Shown here: positions 35,350-47,894 of the stretch, piece after piece | How positions within the stretch are numbered: position 1 is the first letter of the stretch | How the letters are laid out: each line of letters begins with the position of its first letter | DNA from: Schistosoma mansoni | Lineage: Eukaryota > Platyhelminthes > Trematoda > Strigeidida > Schistosomatidae | NCBI RefSeq assembly: GCF_000237925.1 | Contig: NC_031495.1 | Coordinates: forward strand, 10,827,852-10,891,851 | Length of the DNA: 64,000 bases | Direction: 5' to 3' | Made by a program: the position numbers and the translations under genes | The notes under the pieces: model-generated | The model's database searches: none | Seen by the model: only the letters and a program-made list of their open reading frames with translations | What the model was told of the DNA's origin: nothing

Positions 35350-36024
35350 TCATTTATATTCGGCCCAACAGTGCCTTTTGCGGCTTAGCAAACTACGAGT
35401 GCGGCTCTTGGTGATTGTAGGTTGTTTGTAGCTTTTTGGGATCGTTTGAGGAACTGAATGCTCAGTAGCACATAAGATCGTGTGCGGTAAGAAATCCCAA
35501 TGAGCATCCACTTCAAGTTGAGGGTGAACATGCCAATCCACCTGTTGTAGATAGTCATGAAAAGCCAACACATTCAACCATTTGAAATTCCAGCGCCTGT
35601 TGTTGGTGGGATATCTTAGCTCTGTTTCGCTGACAAAACTGAAGGATAGGACGGCGTGATCACTTTTCCCCAGGGGAGCCAGGATTGAGAGGTCGTCAAC
35701 TAGGAATTCTTCATTTGTGAATACCCAGTGTAAGCGCGACGGCGTCTGACTGTTTCTCCAACGAGTTGCCGACTTCACATTTTCGAATAATCCCAGGTCA
35801 CCGATGAGGTTGAAGAACAGAGATTCAGTAGAGTTGTCACCTCCAATGTATGTATGTTCCACGGAGTTGATTCTAGGAAGATTGAAGTCCCCTAGAATCA
35901 GGATATGAGAAAATCCAAGATGCGTAGGGCGGGTTATTCCTTCCAGCAAACGATTGTCATACTCGATGTCGGCAGTGGGCTTCCTGTAGATGACCCTAAC
36001 TAGACACCACGAGGTGGTAGACAA
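35350..36024 (-). pseudogene. CR1-like endonuclease C-terminal half
   Basis: 224 open codons. FSHILILGDFNLPRINS contains the GDFN catalytic strand and LGKSDHAVLSFSF the SDH catalytic motif of APE-type LINE endonucleases. The preceding 36034-36297 piece holds the N-terminal part (ISKTWISSQFADQEL, GGVALYKRS), separated by a stop/frame change. Confidence 0.85.
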
Positions 36025-37409
36025 TCTTACTGATCACCATACTGATTCAACAAGACTGAGAAACTCTTGGTTGTGAAGTTGGTGCGCCACCAGGCATGAT
36101 CGTTTGTATAATGCTACCCCGCCTCCCATTCCAATTTTCCTGTCGTTGCTAAATAAAGACATTCCAGGCATTGCCAACTCCTGGTCCGCGAACTGAGACG
36201 ATATCCAAGTTTTGGATATTTCTATCAGATGAGCATCATTAGCGTTGCTAAGTTCACGTAGCTCATCCATTTTGTTTGGCAAACTCGCGGCGTTCATGTA
36301 TAAGCAGTTTATGCTTTCAATTTGGAACGCGTGAGCTTCTTCCTATGTGTCTATGTGAGCCTTGCGTGAGTTGACAGGTAGCCTACCTATGCAATGTTTA
36401 CGAAGTTGGTAGTCACTGTCCTTTACACGTTTTTTTTATGATCAAGACAGTCCATAAGTGGAATTGTTAGCTCCAGCTTGCGTTTGTGCTTGATTCTACT
36501 GTCATGTGGCCTACCCAGATGCATATGGATGCCAGTTGGCAACCGACGTCTATTGGCACGAAATGCTTCCAGAGTTGCAGCCGCCATATGGGAGGAGGGG
36601 ATGGTTATCTTCAATAGCCGGGGTCTAGAGTCTCCGTCTTTCTTGGCTAGTCGCATAACCTGTTGGGATAGTATGTTTTTGAGTTTCAAGGAATGTTTAA
36701 TGAATTTCCATTCCCGAATATCAGAGTTTTCTTGAGCTGGGTCCATATTTTCCGGTACACCTTGCACAACGATATTTCTTCCGCGAAAAAACGCCTCGCG
36801 AGATCCCTTAGAGATGTTCCGGATGAGATTTCGTTCAGAATACGGTATGTCGGATAGTATCCTTACGTTCCCATCGGATTTCAGTGACTTGCTAGCAGGA
36901 CGTCATCTACGTCGGAAGCATTCTTAAGTGTAACACAAAGCAGCCTCGGGTAGTTTTGGTGGTGAGAGTCCTTCCCTCGAGTGAGCCGTGTGACAGTCAA
37001 GGGCTCTGTTCTAGGGAATTCAAGCCTCTTGTTCAATTCTCCCCAGACCATCCTATCATTTTTGTCCTGCATACAGAGGGAAAGGTCAGGGTTGTCAATA
37101 AGGTTCATGATTATGACAGAGTCGTCACGAACCGCAATTGATTTCCCAGGTTTTCCAGGGCGTCTAGGATCGGTAAATTGTAGTTATAGTTACAGCCCTC
37201 ATATATGTCAATTGCATGGGATGGTTGAATAGAAACAGCCATTTTAAGAAAATACCTACAAGAAAGATTATATGAAGACGACGAATTACTTTTATTACAA
37301 CTAAATGGAAAAAAATACAAATTGTTGACTATTGTTTTACTCTTCCAATTAGTGTTAAAGCCGTCGTTGTTTCGCCAACCATTAGACCTTGGTTTCATTT
37401 CTCGCTGTC

Positions 37410-38411
37410 ATGGTGAAGATATTCGTTGGGAACCTGAATCCAGAATCCAAACCTTCTGATCTCCGCAAAAAATTTGAGGCCTTTGGAAAAGTTACAGAAT
37501 GTGATGTTGTTAATAATTATGGCTTCGTGGTAGGTAGTGGTGATTCTCTAATTGACTTTTAAGCATATGGAAAAAGAGTCTGAGGCTGAAGCCGCAATCG
37601 AAGGGCTCCAAAATGCTATTCTTGATGGGGTAAAAATTAATGTCGAACGGAGTCACGGAAAACGGGGTGGTGGTCCCGGGCCTGCCAGGCGTAGGAATGA
37701 AGGGCGCTATCGAGATTATCCTCCGGAGAGGGGCCCACGCGCACCACCGCGTTACATGAACTCTGGCCCGCCGCCCCCGCGAATGGGGCGTTATGGTCCG
37801 GCTTGGGATGATGGATATGGAGGGCCTTACGGACCACCACCACCACGTAACAGCTCCAGAGGTAACATATGCATTATAAATCTGTAATCAATTAGGTTAC
37901 GATTATCCCCCAAATGGTACCAATGGACGGTATCCTCCAATTGACCGTGCGGAGCAACACAGACCACTCCCACGAGGTCCAGCCCGTGACCCACTGCCGT
38001 TACCGCCCAGTGTGGGGTATCGCGGACCTCCAGTCCCTGAGCCTATTCCGTCGCCTCGAGATTATCCTCCCAAACCTCCCCCGATGAGACAAAGTTACGA
38101 TATGTATGGTGAATATGAGCGGTATCGGGAGCCAATAACGCCATCTGGTCCCCCACGCGCAAACGATTATTATGATACATACGGCAGTTACAGCAGCGGG
38201 AACTACGAGTAGGCTTCTTCCTCTAACATTAACCACTTCAGAGACTATAGAGAGAGCGATAGATCAATGTCAAATTATGATTCAGGATACGACTACAGTT
38301 ACTATGACTATGGAATGGATAGCAGATCACCGGTTCCACCAAGATCAGGGTAGGCGGTTAAAATTGCTTAATAACAACTAATTATCAAGGTACAGCTACG
38401 GTCGCCCCTAA
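37410..38411 (+). CDS. lark/RBM4-like RNA-binding protein with four micro-introns
   Basis: Single-RRM RNA-binding protein, probably acting in splicing or translational control as lark/RBM4 proteins do. Exons: 37410-37529, 37564-37861, 37896-38208, 38242-38349, 38390-38411; introns of 34, 34, 33 and 40 bp, all GT-AG, with phases that agree. The predicted product has 286 residues. The RRM spans about residues 3-72: RNP2 is IFVGNL (4-9), RNP1 is NNYGFVHM (35-42) and is split by intron 1 after V40. The NYGFVH core is typical of lark/RBM4. The rest is an Arg/Gly/Pro-rich then Tyr/Ser/Asp/Gly-rich low-complexity tail. Neither the second RRM nor the CCHC knuckle of vertebrate RBM4 is present, so orthology is not certain. 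Unspliced intron 1 would stop translation. Confidence 0.9.
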
Positions 38412-41400
38412 CTAAAGTAAGTGCTTTATGATAAGCTACTGAGGATGTATTGCTCTAAGTGATGAGAGTTTGTGCGTGCGTGGTCGTCTAAGTTGCTTAG
38501 TAAACGTGCTTCTCGTTTGCCCGCAGCCTAGATCTGTGCGTTGACATTCCGTCTGATTTTTCGTTCACCATAACTCAAGTTTACCTAACATTTCAGAGTC
38601 GTCCCGTGAAGTCAAACGCGAAGCAACCTCGAATCACGTAGGCAAGAGACGTTTGCATTTATTACTCGTTTCCTGTTCGTCGTTCGCATCAACGTTATTT
38701 GGCTAGTGTCAGCAGTCGTACCCACGATCTTCTGGCTTTTGCGTTTTGTAGACATAAATTCACTTTCAGTCGTAAATGTCACTTCTCGTTTTTATGCGTC
38801 ATAAGAGACCGTCTAAATTTCCCATTTATCTTTTTTGAAATATAAATTGTGTTAGAAATCGTTGCTTTTGCGTTAGTTGTAGTCTATTTCGTCTGGTCTC
38901 TACGCGTTGCTTCACGTTTCAGTTATCTCGCGCTACACAACTTTGTATTAGGCTGGTAGGTCTCTTGTTGATTACAGGTGGGGTATGTTCGTTTGTCAAC
39001 GTCTGCAGTTCACTTCCGGAGGTAGCCTTCATGTACGAACACCGTTCTCCATCTGTCAAAATGCCATGTGAATGTCTCGTGCTTATTACTGCTCCTGTCA
39101 TGCTTGTCAACAATGCCTTGTGGGTCTTTAAAATACTTTCCTAAATGAACCGTCAAGAAAACTTATTTCTCCCACAGCATCTGCACACTGATATCCGACA
39201 GTGTAACTGGCCTTCATTGCGTGTCTACTTACGGAAATTCCATCCTACATTATATGGGATGCTATACTCTGTAACGTCATAAAATTATTCCGTGCTTATG
39301 TGAGAGATTTTTTACAAACGAAATCAGGACCATGTGGCGTCGCTCGTATTCCTCGAACTAAAGACCTATTTTTCCGATGTAGTCGTAAAATAAATATTTT
39401 CGGGTGTATTAAGGAATTTTCATAAGTAGGTCTTTCATCAACTGGTGGAGGTGCCATTCGGTAAAACATTTCTCTGAAAAAAATTGGGTTTTTATGTGCA
39501 AGCTGCGGATCTGTCGTTGCCGATGACCAGGTCTTGACAGGTACTTTAAAAGTCCAACAACTAAGCTAATGTCAAACGTTTAATTGGACCCTCAAAATTT
39601 TCAAATGGATAGGCTTGGTAATACTATCTAAATTCATGGGAAGACTTGTTGGTCGTCCAGCTACTTAACCAACCGAAACCACGAATAGTTTGAGGCCATT
39701 CGAAAATAACAGCGACTCTGGGTGTGCGTTGAAGTCTGTAACCACCCACACATTCGTGCCAAATATACCTTTGTTTTAGAAGTCTGTGTCCGCATATCTT
39801 TTCTGAGTTACTGCAGAATGACACCGGAGTCCCCGAATTAGGTTTGAGTGACTAGCTTGATAGTGACGCAAAATTAGCGTAGCCTCTAATAAGTCCTCGT
39901 CTTGTGTTCTGTACTAGTCAACTTGTCGGCATCTACATTTATTACTGTTCCGCGAAACTGTTTTTATAAGTAGACGTTTAAAGTCACTCTTGATGTCTCA
40001 ACCGACCTCTTAATTAGGTATTAATTATAATAATCGCAAATCGCCATTGCTACTTTTGCCTATAATAAATTCACAATAAATCAGCTGGAAGATGTTGACT
40101 ATTCATTGCCTTATATTCGTCGTATCGTTATAGTCCCTGATAATCTAAAGATATCTCGCAGTAAAGTGGTTAATTAGCAACACTAAGGTTCTGGCCGGCA
40201 AATGTCTAACATGCAAGTATGTATTTAGCTATGCATTGCCGAGGAAGGATAGAGCTTTTTCCTGTGCTTTCCTTAATCTCTCTGCAAGCTTGTGGGTCCG
40301 AAATCGTCTGATGATGATGCTGAACGATCATGAAGTTGATTCATTGCATCGTATCTCGCTTCTAAGGCGTTTAACGGTTCCACACATTTCCAAGCTGGAT
40401 TACTGTTGTTCATATTACAATGTTATATTAACAAGTTATAAACGACAATTGTTTTTGTCAGAAGGCTAAGACGCCTCGTCATTTATTGTCAATCTCGTAT
40501 TCGCTGAAGTTTCGAATTAATATTTCATTTATTGTATTAATTATTTATCTGGACTTCAAATAAACATTTATCTATAAATTCTTGTTCTCTGGACAAACTT
40601 AGCAAATGTATTATATTGAATACTGCAATTTGAAGATGAAAAGATTGTCTATCACATCCATAAGTATTTCTGGAACCCTGAGACAGTCTGAAATATAAGT
40701 CAATTAATACTAATTACGATGGCAGTGATGTTTTCTTTGTTCAGTTGATTTGTCACTAGAGTCATCCTCATGTAGTCCTAGAGGTGATGGAGTTCTATCC
40801 ATCAAGTTGCTATGTGGCTGTTGGTCTAGTGTAGTAGGCATGGCGTTCATCACTTGACATGTGAGTGTATTTCAAGATGTTTAGCGCAGTCTAATCCAAC
40901 CTACTTTAATTGTCTAGTTTGTCGTGTGGTTTTTGCATTAAATGCTCTTGAGACAGTGCCACAGCAAGTATATTCTAAGCTTGTGTGTAGTTACGTAAGT
41001 GTCCGATAGCAAGTTTGCTAGAAATCCTCACTTGAACTGCATCTGTTAGCTGCTCACGCTTGTTGAAGTCTTTTTCTAACACTCCGATGAGGTATATCTT
41101 TTTATTCGTTAAGTGAGATTTACTTTAGTCTACTGATTATTAATTACCGATTATCTGTCTTTCACTTGATTGATGCCATTTCGAAACCAGACTGAATTTT
41201 CCCAGCTCAAAAATGTAATTACAGTATTCTACTCATTTCAAACACCAATTCTGGTGTCGCTGTCAATTTTCATTTCTGAAAACAATCAGAAATACACTGA
41301 CAAATCCACAAAGTGAATATACTTTTTGTTACATACCAACAAGTCTTCAAAATCCAGTGTATAGCCAGTGGGTTTCTCTACGTGCACTTTTGACCGTATA

Positions 41401-41575
41401 ACAATGTATTAAATAGAATCTGAAACGAACTCTCCAATATTTTGATTTGTTGTGCTAGGACTGTTGACACACCTTGGAATTGTTACTTAGTCGGTGCTTA
41501 CTTGTAAATATATAGTACTTTGCTTAAAACTGCGAAAGAAAATCCAACAAAAACTCTAGAATACTTTAGGCATGT
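38412..41575. other. 3' flank of the RRM gene, no gene seen
   Basis: No coding exon is recognisable. AATAAA hexamers on the plus strand at 39389-39394, 40064-40069, 40075-40080 and 40559-40564 are candidate polyadenylation signals, so much of 38412 to about 40580 may be 3' UTR. Short open frames here have no family features. Confidence 0.4.
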
Positions 41576-41584
41576 ATGATTACG

Positions 41585-42853
41585 TTTGGCGCCCCAATGG
41601 AGCATAGGCTGCCGACCAGCATTCTTCAACCTACTCCACCTGGGTCTTCCTTTCTAGTTGTATTCAATTGTTGTTCATTCTTCTCATGTCTGTCTCCATT
41701 TGTCGGCTCAATGTGCTCTTTGATCTTCCTCTTCTCCTTTGCTCTTGAGGATTCCATGTGAGGGCTTGCCTTGTGATGCAGTTGTGTGCTTTCCTCAATA
41801 TGTGTCCTATCCACTTCCAGCGCCTCTCCCTGATTTCTTCCGCTGGAATCTAGTTTGTTCTCTCCTATAGTAGGTTGCTGCTGATAGTGTCTGGCCAACC
41901 GATCCGAAGTATTTTGCGTAGACAATTGTTAAGAAACACTTGTATCTTCTGGATAATGGCTTTCGTAGTTCTCCACGTTCCCGCCCCATACAGTAGAACT
42001 GCTTTGACATTTGTATTGGGAATACTGACTTTGGTGTTGGTTGACAGACAGTTGTTCGAGATGTTACTCAATTGTAGATATGCTGGTCTTGCTTTGCCGA
42101 TCCGCGTCTTCACATCTGCATCAGATCCACCGTGCTCATCGATGATGCTGTCCAGATATGTGAAGGTTCTTACATCCTCCACAGCTTCTCCGTCAAATGT
42201 GATTTGGTTGGTGCATGTTGTGTTGTATTGGAAAGTCTTGGTTTCCCCTTTGTGTATGTTGAGATATACTGCTGCTACATTGGCTACATTGGAAAAGAAA
42301 GGTTGAGAGTAAGCAACCTTGCCTGACACCGGTCTTTAATTCGAACGAGTCAGTTAGCTGCCCTCCATGCACGATTTTGCATTTTAATCCATCATAAGAA
42401 TTCCGTATGATATTGCCTATCTTCTCAGGCGCGCCGTAGTGTCTAAGAAGCTTCCGTAGTGTTGTCCTGTCCACACTATTAAATATATTCTCGTAGTCAA
42501 TGAAGTTGATGTAGAGTGATGAATCCCATTCTATTGATTGTTCCACAATGATCCGTAGTGTGTGTGATTTGGTCTGTACACGATCGACCCTTACAAAATG
42601 CAGCCTGTTGATCTTGAAGTTGGGAGTCTACGGAGTCCTTTATTCTGTTTAACAATACCCTTTTGAGGACTTTTCCTGGTATTGAGAGAAGAGTGATTTC
42701 TCTGTAGATCTCACACTTGCTGAGATCGCTTTTCTTTGGTATTTTGATCAGGTGTCCAGTCTGTTGGTAATTGTTCTTCATCCCAAATCTTACTGAAGAC
42801 AATGTGGAGTATCTTCGCCGTTACTGCTACGTTTACTTTTAGTGCCTCGCTGA
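41585..42853 (-). mobile_element. RTE/SR2-like LINE, copy 1, internally deleted
   Basis: Minus strand: KSDLSKCEIYREITLLSIPG, QQAAFCKGRSCTDQI, NFIDYENIFNSVDR, TGVRQGCLLS, then directly to NIHKGETKTFQYNTTC and the RTE C-terminal domain (TYLDSIIDEHGGSDADVK, LLYGAGTWR). Against copy 2, about 160 bp containing RT motif C are missing near 42290. Otherwise almost identical to copy 2. It cannot code for a working RT. Confidence 0.88.
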
Positions 42854-42854
42854 A

Positions 42855-45400
42855 AAAACGCTAACCAGAAAAATAATTTAGAACATTCATCGTATCTTTT
42901 AAATACTGTTTAATTCAAACATTCTAACAATTTATTTGACTTAACAAAAATACAACCAAGTAACCTTGTTCCAATAAAATCATAATATAAGAATAAATAG
43001 TAGTTAATAAGTCATGGTTCAATATCGGACTGGAAGATATCATTGTTAAATACAATGAAAAAAATGAAGACAGACTCCAAAATAAGGTGAGAGTGGATGC
43101 TATGTTCTAGCGAAATGGACATTGTTCATGTGAGCGAGTAAATTCTATTTTTGGTCAAATAACATGCACAAGTTTTTATGAATCAAGAAATACCAGGGTG
43201 CAGAGTATTTTTATGATACTTTGTACGCCACTAGGAAAAACTGTCTTAACAGATTCTCAATAAAGGATTTCATGTAAAATGTTAAAGTGTAGGATTTTCT
43301 TGCAGTAATACAGAAGGCAAAAGACGTATAAGCAGGTCAGCAAAAGAAGAATCTACAGACGACAGGTTACATATTAGCCGGAATAGGAATCAAATGACAT
43401 ACAATATATTCAGATGACGCTGAAAGTCTTTTCAAGTACATTAAGCAAATAAATTTATTGATAATCCATCACTGAATCTAGATAATTGACTGGAAATAAG
43501 TAACTAATATTGCTGGCAAGCATGAATAGTTTCGTAAATACTTTTGACCTGAATTCGCATACATTCTACTGAATTGGTTGTTTTAAATGTTGGCTGTCAA
43601 TACATTCGATCATAATCATAGTAAATGAAACTTTTACAACAAATATTAACATAAAGGGCTGTAACTACAGATTTTATTCTGCTTGCCGTATTGTTTGTTT
43701 TGATGGATTCGAATTACTAGTCCTACTTCGAATTCGACACTAATGCCAGATGTATTAACAGAGTGAAAATAAGGATTCATCTCCAACACTTTCAAGGTAA
43801 AAATATAATATAGTGTACCGACATCAGCTCTGTGGTCAAGAATGTACATCAGGTTACGCGTAAAAGGAACAAGAGCACCGCTCATTCCTTCGATCTTTAG
43901 AATGAAGAACTCACCGAACGACCTTGACGGGTAGGAGACAGACTGTCCATCAAAACACTGTACGGCCTTTGAAACGCTCCCGCTTGGTTTTTGGTAGCAT
44001 TTGGAATGAACTTCCTTCTGCTTGACCTACAACTCCGGAGTTTCTGTGAATTTCTACTTGCACTTCACATTCCGAAGTGCTCCTAACAATCTGAGAAGTA
44101 TATTTTACAAAATGATCTATTTAAAATGGAATACCTGATAGAACGTAGGTCGATTATTATCACCTATTATTGGAGAACATATGTCAGTCAATCAGTTACA
44201 ACGTAGGACCAGGCCCACGCATGCACCGGTCCAAGTTGCCATACCTCGTTAGCACAACAAATGCACCTCATAATGAATTGTCTAGGTTGGTTATTAATTA
44301 ATAAATTTCTAGAAATAGTTTTTCCTACGTTAATGTAGACAAACAATACATGTGTGAGTATAAAGATGTTGTGAAAATGGGGGAAGCGTAATGTGGTTTA
44401 TGGAGAATATTGTTACGCATATTAAAAAATATAAAAAGTGGAAATCGTAATGTCCCTGGACGTAAGTCAAAAACGTTAAACTAATTTTTGACAAACTGTC
44501 CTCTCGTTGACTACACAGCCATCAATTGATGACTAAAATCTGCCTGAAACTCAATGTGAACCTATCGACAAGTGTGAACTGTGCTTAGCTATCTCGGTCT
44601 AATTTTATCGACATTGTTTACGTGGTCCAACACATCGTATGAAATGTAAAATAATACAATCATGACATTTTCACCGTTCAGTACGTCCACTAGTATCCAG
44701 GTCACCAAAATTTACTCTCTAGAATTCAGAACACAGATATAACAGTTTGATACTTATTCAAAATAAATCGTGGACCTAGGACGTTCTGAGGCTAAAAATG
44801 CTTTGGGAGGTGTAGTGTTCTTTAAGCTACAAATTCTCTCTATCATCTCACAATCGTATGGTTACATATTTGTTCCAAAGGTCATATAAATATAGTCGGA
44901 ACAGTGAGTTGCCAACCTTTAATTATGGCATTAGCTATTAAGAAAACTCGTCGAATACGAGCGATTCATGATGGTCCAGGGATTCCCACAAGGGCTGATG
45001 GAGAGCCACAGTAAATAAAACGAAGTGAACTAACGCAACAAGATAAAGAAATGTTTACTGTCAGAATACAAAAGATTGAGTAATTGTGATTAAGACTCAT
45101 TTTTATCTTGAACATTTGCAGGAAGTGACAGCGACAAATTATAATACAGACTAAATAAAAGAGAATATAAAGGATTTTAAATCACTTTCGGTGAATTGTA
45201 ATGATAGAGGAACATATTAAATACAAAAGGATAATATGTCTGACAATCTAATAGAAAACAACGCTTCTAAAATCGCAATGTATACAAACAAAATTTAGGT
45301 GAATTAATAAAAAGACATCATATTCAACAAGCATAAAATATTTATTCAAAACTAAAACAATCAAGTTTAACCCATAAATTCACTGATTATTTATTTACGC
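42855..45400. other. Intergenic, nothing recognised except a SINE
   Basis: Apart from SINE family B at 44170-44270, no gene or repeat could be supported. Confidence 0.4.
44170..44270 (+). repeat. SINE family B, copy 4
   Basis: Reverse orientation to copies 1-3: CAGTTACAACGTAGGACC followed by GGTCCAAGTTGCCATACC and a CTCGTTAGCAC segment. No clear B-box remains. Confidence 0.5.
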
Positions 45401-45404
45401 CTGT

Positions 45405-47545
45405 TATCGCTCGTGCAAGAGCATAGGCCGCCCACCAGCATTCCCATCGAACTCCGACCCGAATAATTCTCCCCAGTTGCTATTTATCTTATTGATGTCT
45501 GCTTCCCATTATAGACGCAATGTCTTCCTCTCTTCCGTCCCCATTAGGGATTCCACGTGATGCAGTCTAATGGTTTCCGCAACGTATGTCCTATCTACAT
45601 GAAGCGTGTTTTCCTAATTTCCTCTTCATTTTGAAGCTGGTTTGTTCTCTCCGACAGTAGGCTGCTGCTGATGGTATCCGACCGACGGACATTGAGTTTC
45701 TTACGTAGACAATTGTTTAGATATGCCTGCTTTTTTAATGATGGTTGTAGTTGTTCTCCACGTGTCAGCTTTGTACAATAGGACGGTATTGAAGGATTTG
45801 ATATTGCTTCATAGTTGTTTTGAGTCCCAAATGTTTTTCAAACGTAAGAATGCTGTTCTTGCTTTGCCAACCCTTGCCTCTACGTCTGCATCAAATCCTC
45901 CTTGTTCATCGTGAAAGTTTCCACCTATTCCAGAGTTTCTCCATCAGGTGCGATTTGGTTGGTGTTCTCCGTATTGTATTTGAGGATCTTGCTTTCCCCT
46001 TGTGTATGTTGAGGCCTACTGACGCAAAGGCTGCTGCTACACCGGTTGTTTTCATCTTTATTTGTTGGTGTGTATGGGGTAGAAAGGCTAGGTCATCTGC
46101 GAAGTCGGGATCGACTAGTTGGATGGGAGCTGTCCATTGTATTCCGTGCTTCTCATCAGATGTGGAGGTCTTCATAACGCAGTTAACCACCAGAAGAAAG
46201 AGGAAGGGGAGGAAGTAAGCAGCCTTATCTGACTCCGGTCCTCACTTGAACTGCGTCTGTCAGCTGCTCACACTTGTTGAGGTCTTTTTCTAACACTGAT
46301 GAGGTATATCTTTTTTCTAGTCTATCAGCGCTTGTTCCTCCTCCCAAACATTTCTGAATAGAATGTGGAGCGTTTTTGCAGTTACCTCTATATCCTCAAT
46401 GATCTTCTTTGAGTAGATCTTGTAGGGCTTGGAACCTGTAGTCGAGAGCTATCTTGGTTTCGTCGAGTTTATCAGTGTCTTGAAGGAAGGCTATATTGAA
46501 CCTTTGTGATGTTGTCTCTACAGTAGTGCAGTGGTTCTTTACCTTCACTTTTATCTTGGCCACAACCAAGTGGTGATCTGAAGCTATGTCAGCTCTTTTC
46601 CTGTTTCCAACGTCTTCCATTGACCTTCTGGATTGTTTAGTGATGCGAATATGATCTATCTGATTCCCTGTAATGTGATCCGGTGAGATCCAGGTAGCTT
46701 TGTGTATGCGTTTGTGGAGCAATGCAATGGCACCTTTAACCATTTCTTAATGCACATAAATTTGCAAATTTGTCACTTGTCCCACTCTCCCGATCCATGC
46801 TATCCCATGATATCCTTATTCTTTGGCGTCTAGGTCTCCGATCAGAATGGTCAGTTTGTTTCTTGAGCACTTCTCTATGACTGACTGAAGCCTCTCATAA
46901 AACTGATATTTATCGTCTTCATTGACATAATTTTTGTGGGCATAGCACTGGATAACATTCATTGTAATTTCCTTGTTCTTTGTTATAAAAGATGTTTTGA
47001 TGATTCAGTATCCATGAGATTCTCATTCTATTTGCGCTTTTCGTGCTTCTTTGCACAGCACCAGCACAACTCCTTGTGTGCGCATTTTCTTTTTCATGAT
47101 CAGAGTACAACAGCATCTCTCCCGAATTTAGTCTTTTCTGTCCACTTTGTGTCCAACGAGTTTCACTTGTTCCGAGAACCTGAAGCTGTGTCCCCTCATT
47201 TTCGTAGCTGTTTGACTAGTCCTCCCGGTCTTCCCCATTGTTCGAACATCCCATGTACCTATGTATTGTTACTCTGGTAACTAGAAGGGATGTAGGCTTC
47301 GTGACTTCCAAAGTGTTTCGGCTTTCACCATGAAACCTCATGACTCTTCTAGATGAAGATCATTCAACCTCCAGGACTGAGTTTAAGTAGTTGAAATAAT
47401 TTTTGTGGTTAGATTTTATTTTATAAAGGTTGTTTTCTACAAGATAGGGTTGCTGATCCCATGTCCAACCCCGCTCCTTCATCTGAGCTTGGGACCGGCA
47501 GTCATCCTAGAAGGATCACAGGCGGAGTTCTGAAAATGCCTTTAT
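45405..47545 (-). mobile_element. RTE/SR2-like LINE, copy 3, with endonuclease, RT fingers lost
   Basis: Minus strand: 5' leader 47535-47290 (CTCCGCCTGTGATCC ... GTAGAAAACAACC), endonuclease 47275-46390 in broken frames (GEMLLYS-like start; KRIHKATWISPDHI, NQIDHIRITKQSRRS, ADIASDHHLVVA with the SDHH catalytic motif), then a jump to QLVDPDFADDLAFLPHTHQQ (RT motif C intact) and the C-terminal domain to 45412. The RT fingers and motifs A/B are deleted. Tail GGCGTAAATAAATAA. Confidence 0.85.
46390..46745 (-). pseudogene. RTE endonuclease C-terminal part
   Basis: 115 open codons: ATWISPDHITGNQIDHI, RSMEDVGNRKRADIASDHHL. The IDHI and SDHH strands are those of the apurinic-type endonuclease of RTE elements. 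The N-terminal part lies upstream in other frames. Confidence 0.8.
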
Positions 47546-47699
47546 GGGTAAGTAGTGAAATGAGTGTTTTCAAACTACATATGATTCCACTTTTATTTGA
47601 GAATCAGATACGGGCCAATATTATTGCGTTTACCTGCATTCATAGATAACATTTCAATAATAAAGCTAGTCTGGGCAAATAAGAGGAAATTTTTAAGCA

Positions 47700-47890
47700 G
47701 ATACAGATAGTGACGCACGTTTCGTCATACTCGGAACTCGTCAGCTGGATGTGCCTAGGTCCCGGAGTTGGTGTGCATTGTGGGACTCGAACTTAGTACC
47801 GTTCGTTTCAATCACCATTATCCACATTATTATCCACTTAGTTACTGAATCGAGATACCCACTGGTTTATGAAAGTGGGTGATTTTTAAT
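47700..47890 (-). ncRNA. tRNA-like/hammerhead unit (variant)
   Basis: Minus strand: A-box-like TCAGTAACTAAGTGG, B-box GTTCGAGTCCC (47782-47792), then CTGACGA (47744-47738), a weak stem II, GAAAC (47723-47719) and ACGTGCGTC, a minimal stem III with a GUC cleavage triplet. Core bases are intact; stems I and II pair poorly, so activity is doubtful. Same layout as the unit at 59876. Confidence 0.55.
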
Positions 47891-47894
47891 TCAT

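Larger units (their letters stand above)
33430..37200 (-). mobile_element. CR1-like LINE, nearly complete but inactivated
   Basis: Reading down the minus strand: ORF1-like region with two RRM-like units (about 37140-36420; MNLIDNPDLSL ... RLLCVTLKNASDV, then VQGVPENMDP ... PRLLKITIPSS); apurinic-type endonuclease (36300-35350; MNAASLPNKMDEL, ILILGDFNLP, GKSDHAVLSF); RT (35170-34290; PGPNMVHSAILR, VIYLDFSKAFDRVNH, PSGVPQGSILGPL, FADDVKLW); thumb/C-terminal domain (34114-33584) and 3' UTR to about 33430. Stops and frameshifts divide it. Its 5' end abuts the promoter region of the RRM gene at 37410. Confidence 0.85.

Noticed and set aside
37111-37398. 95-codon minus-strand frame upstream of the RRM gene
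   Set aside because: Its C-terminal half lies in the LINE 5' region and its N-terminal half in the presumed promoter of the RRM gene; no family features.
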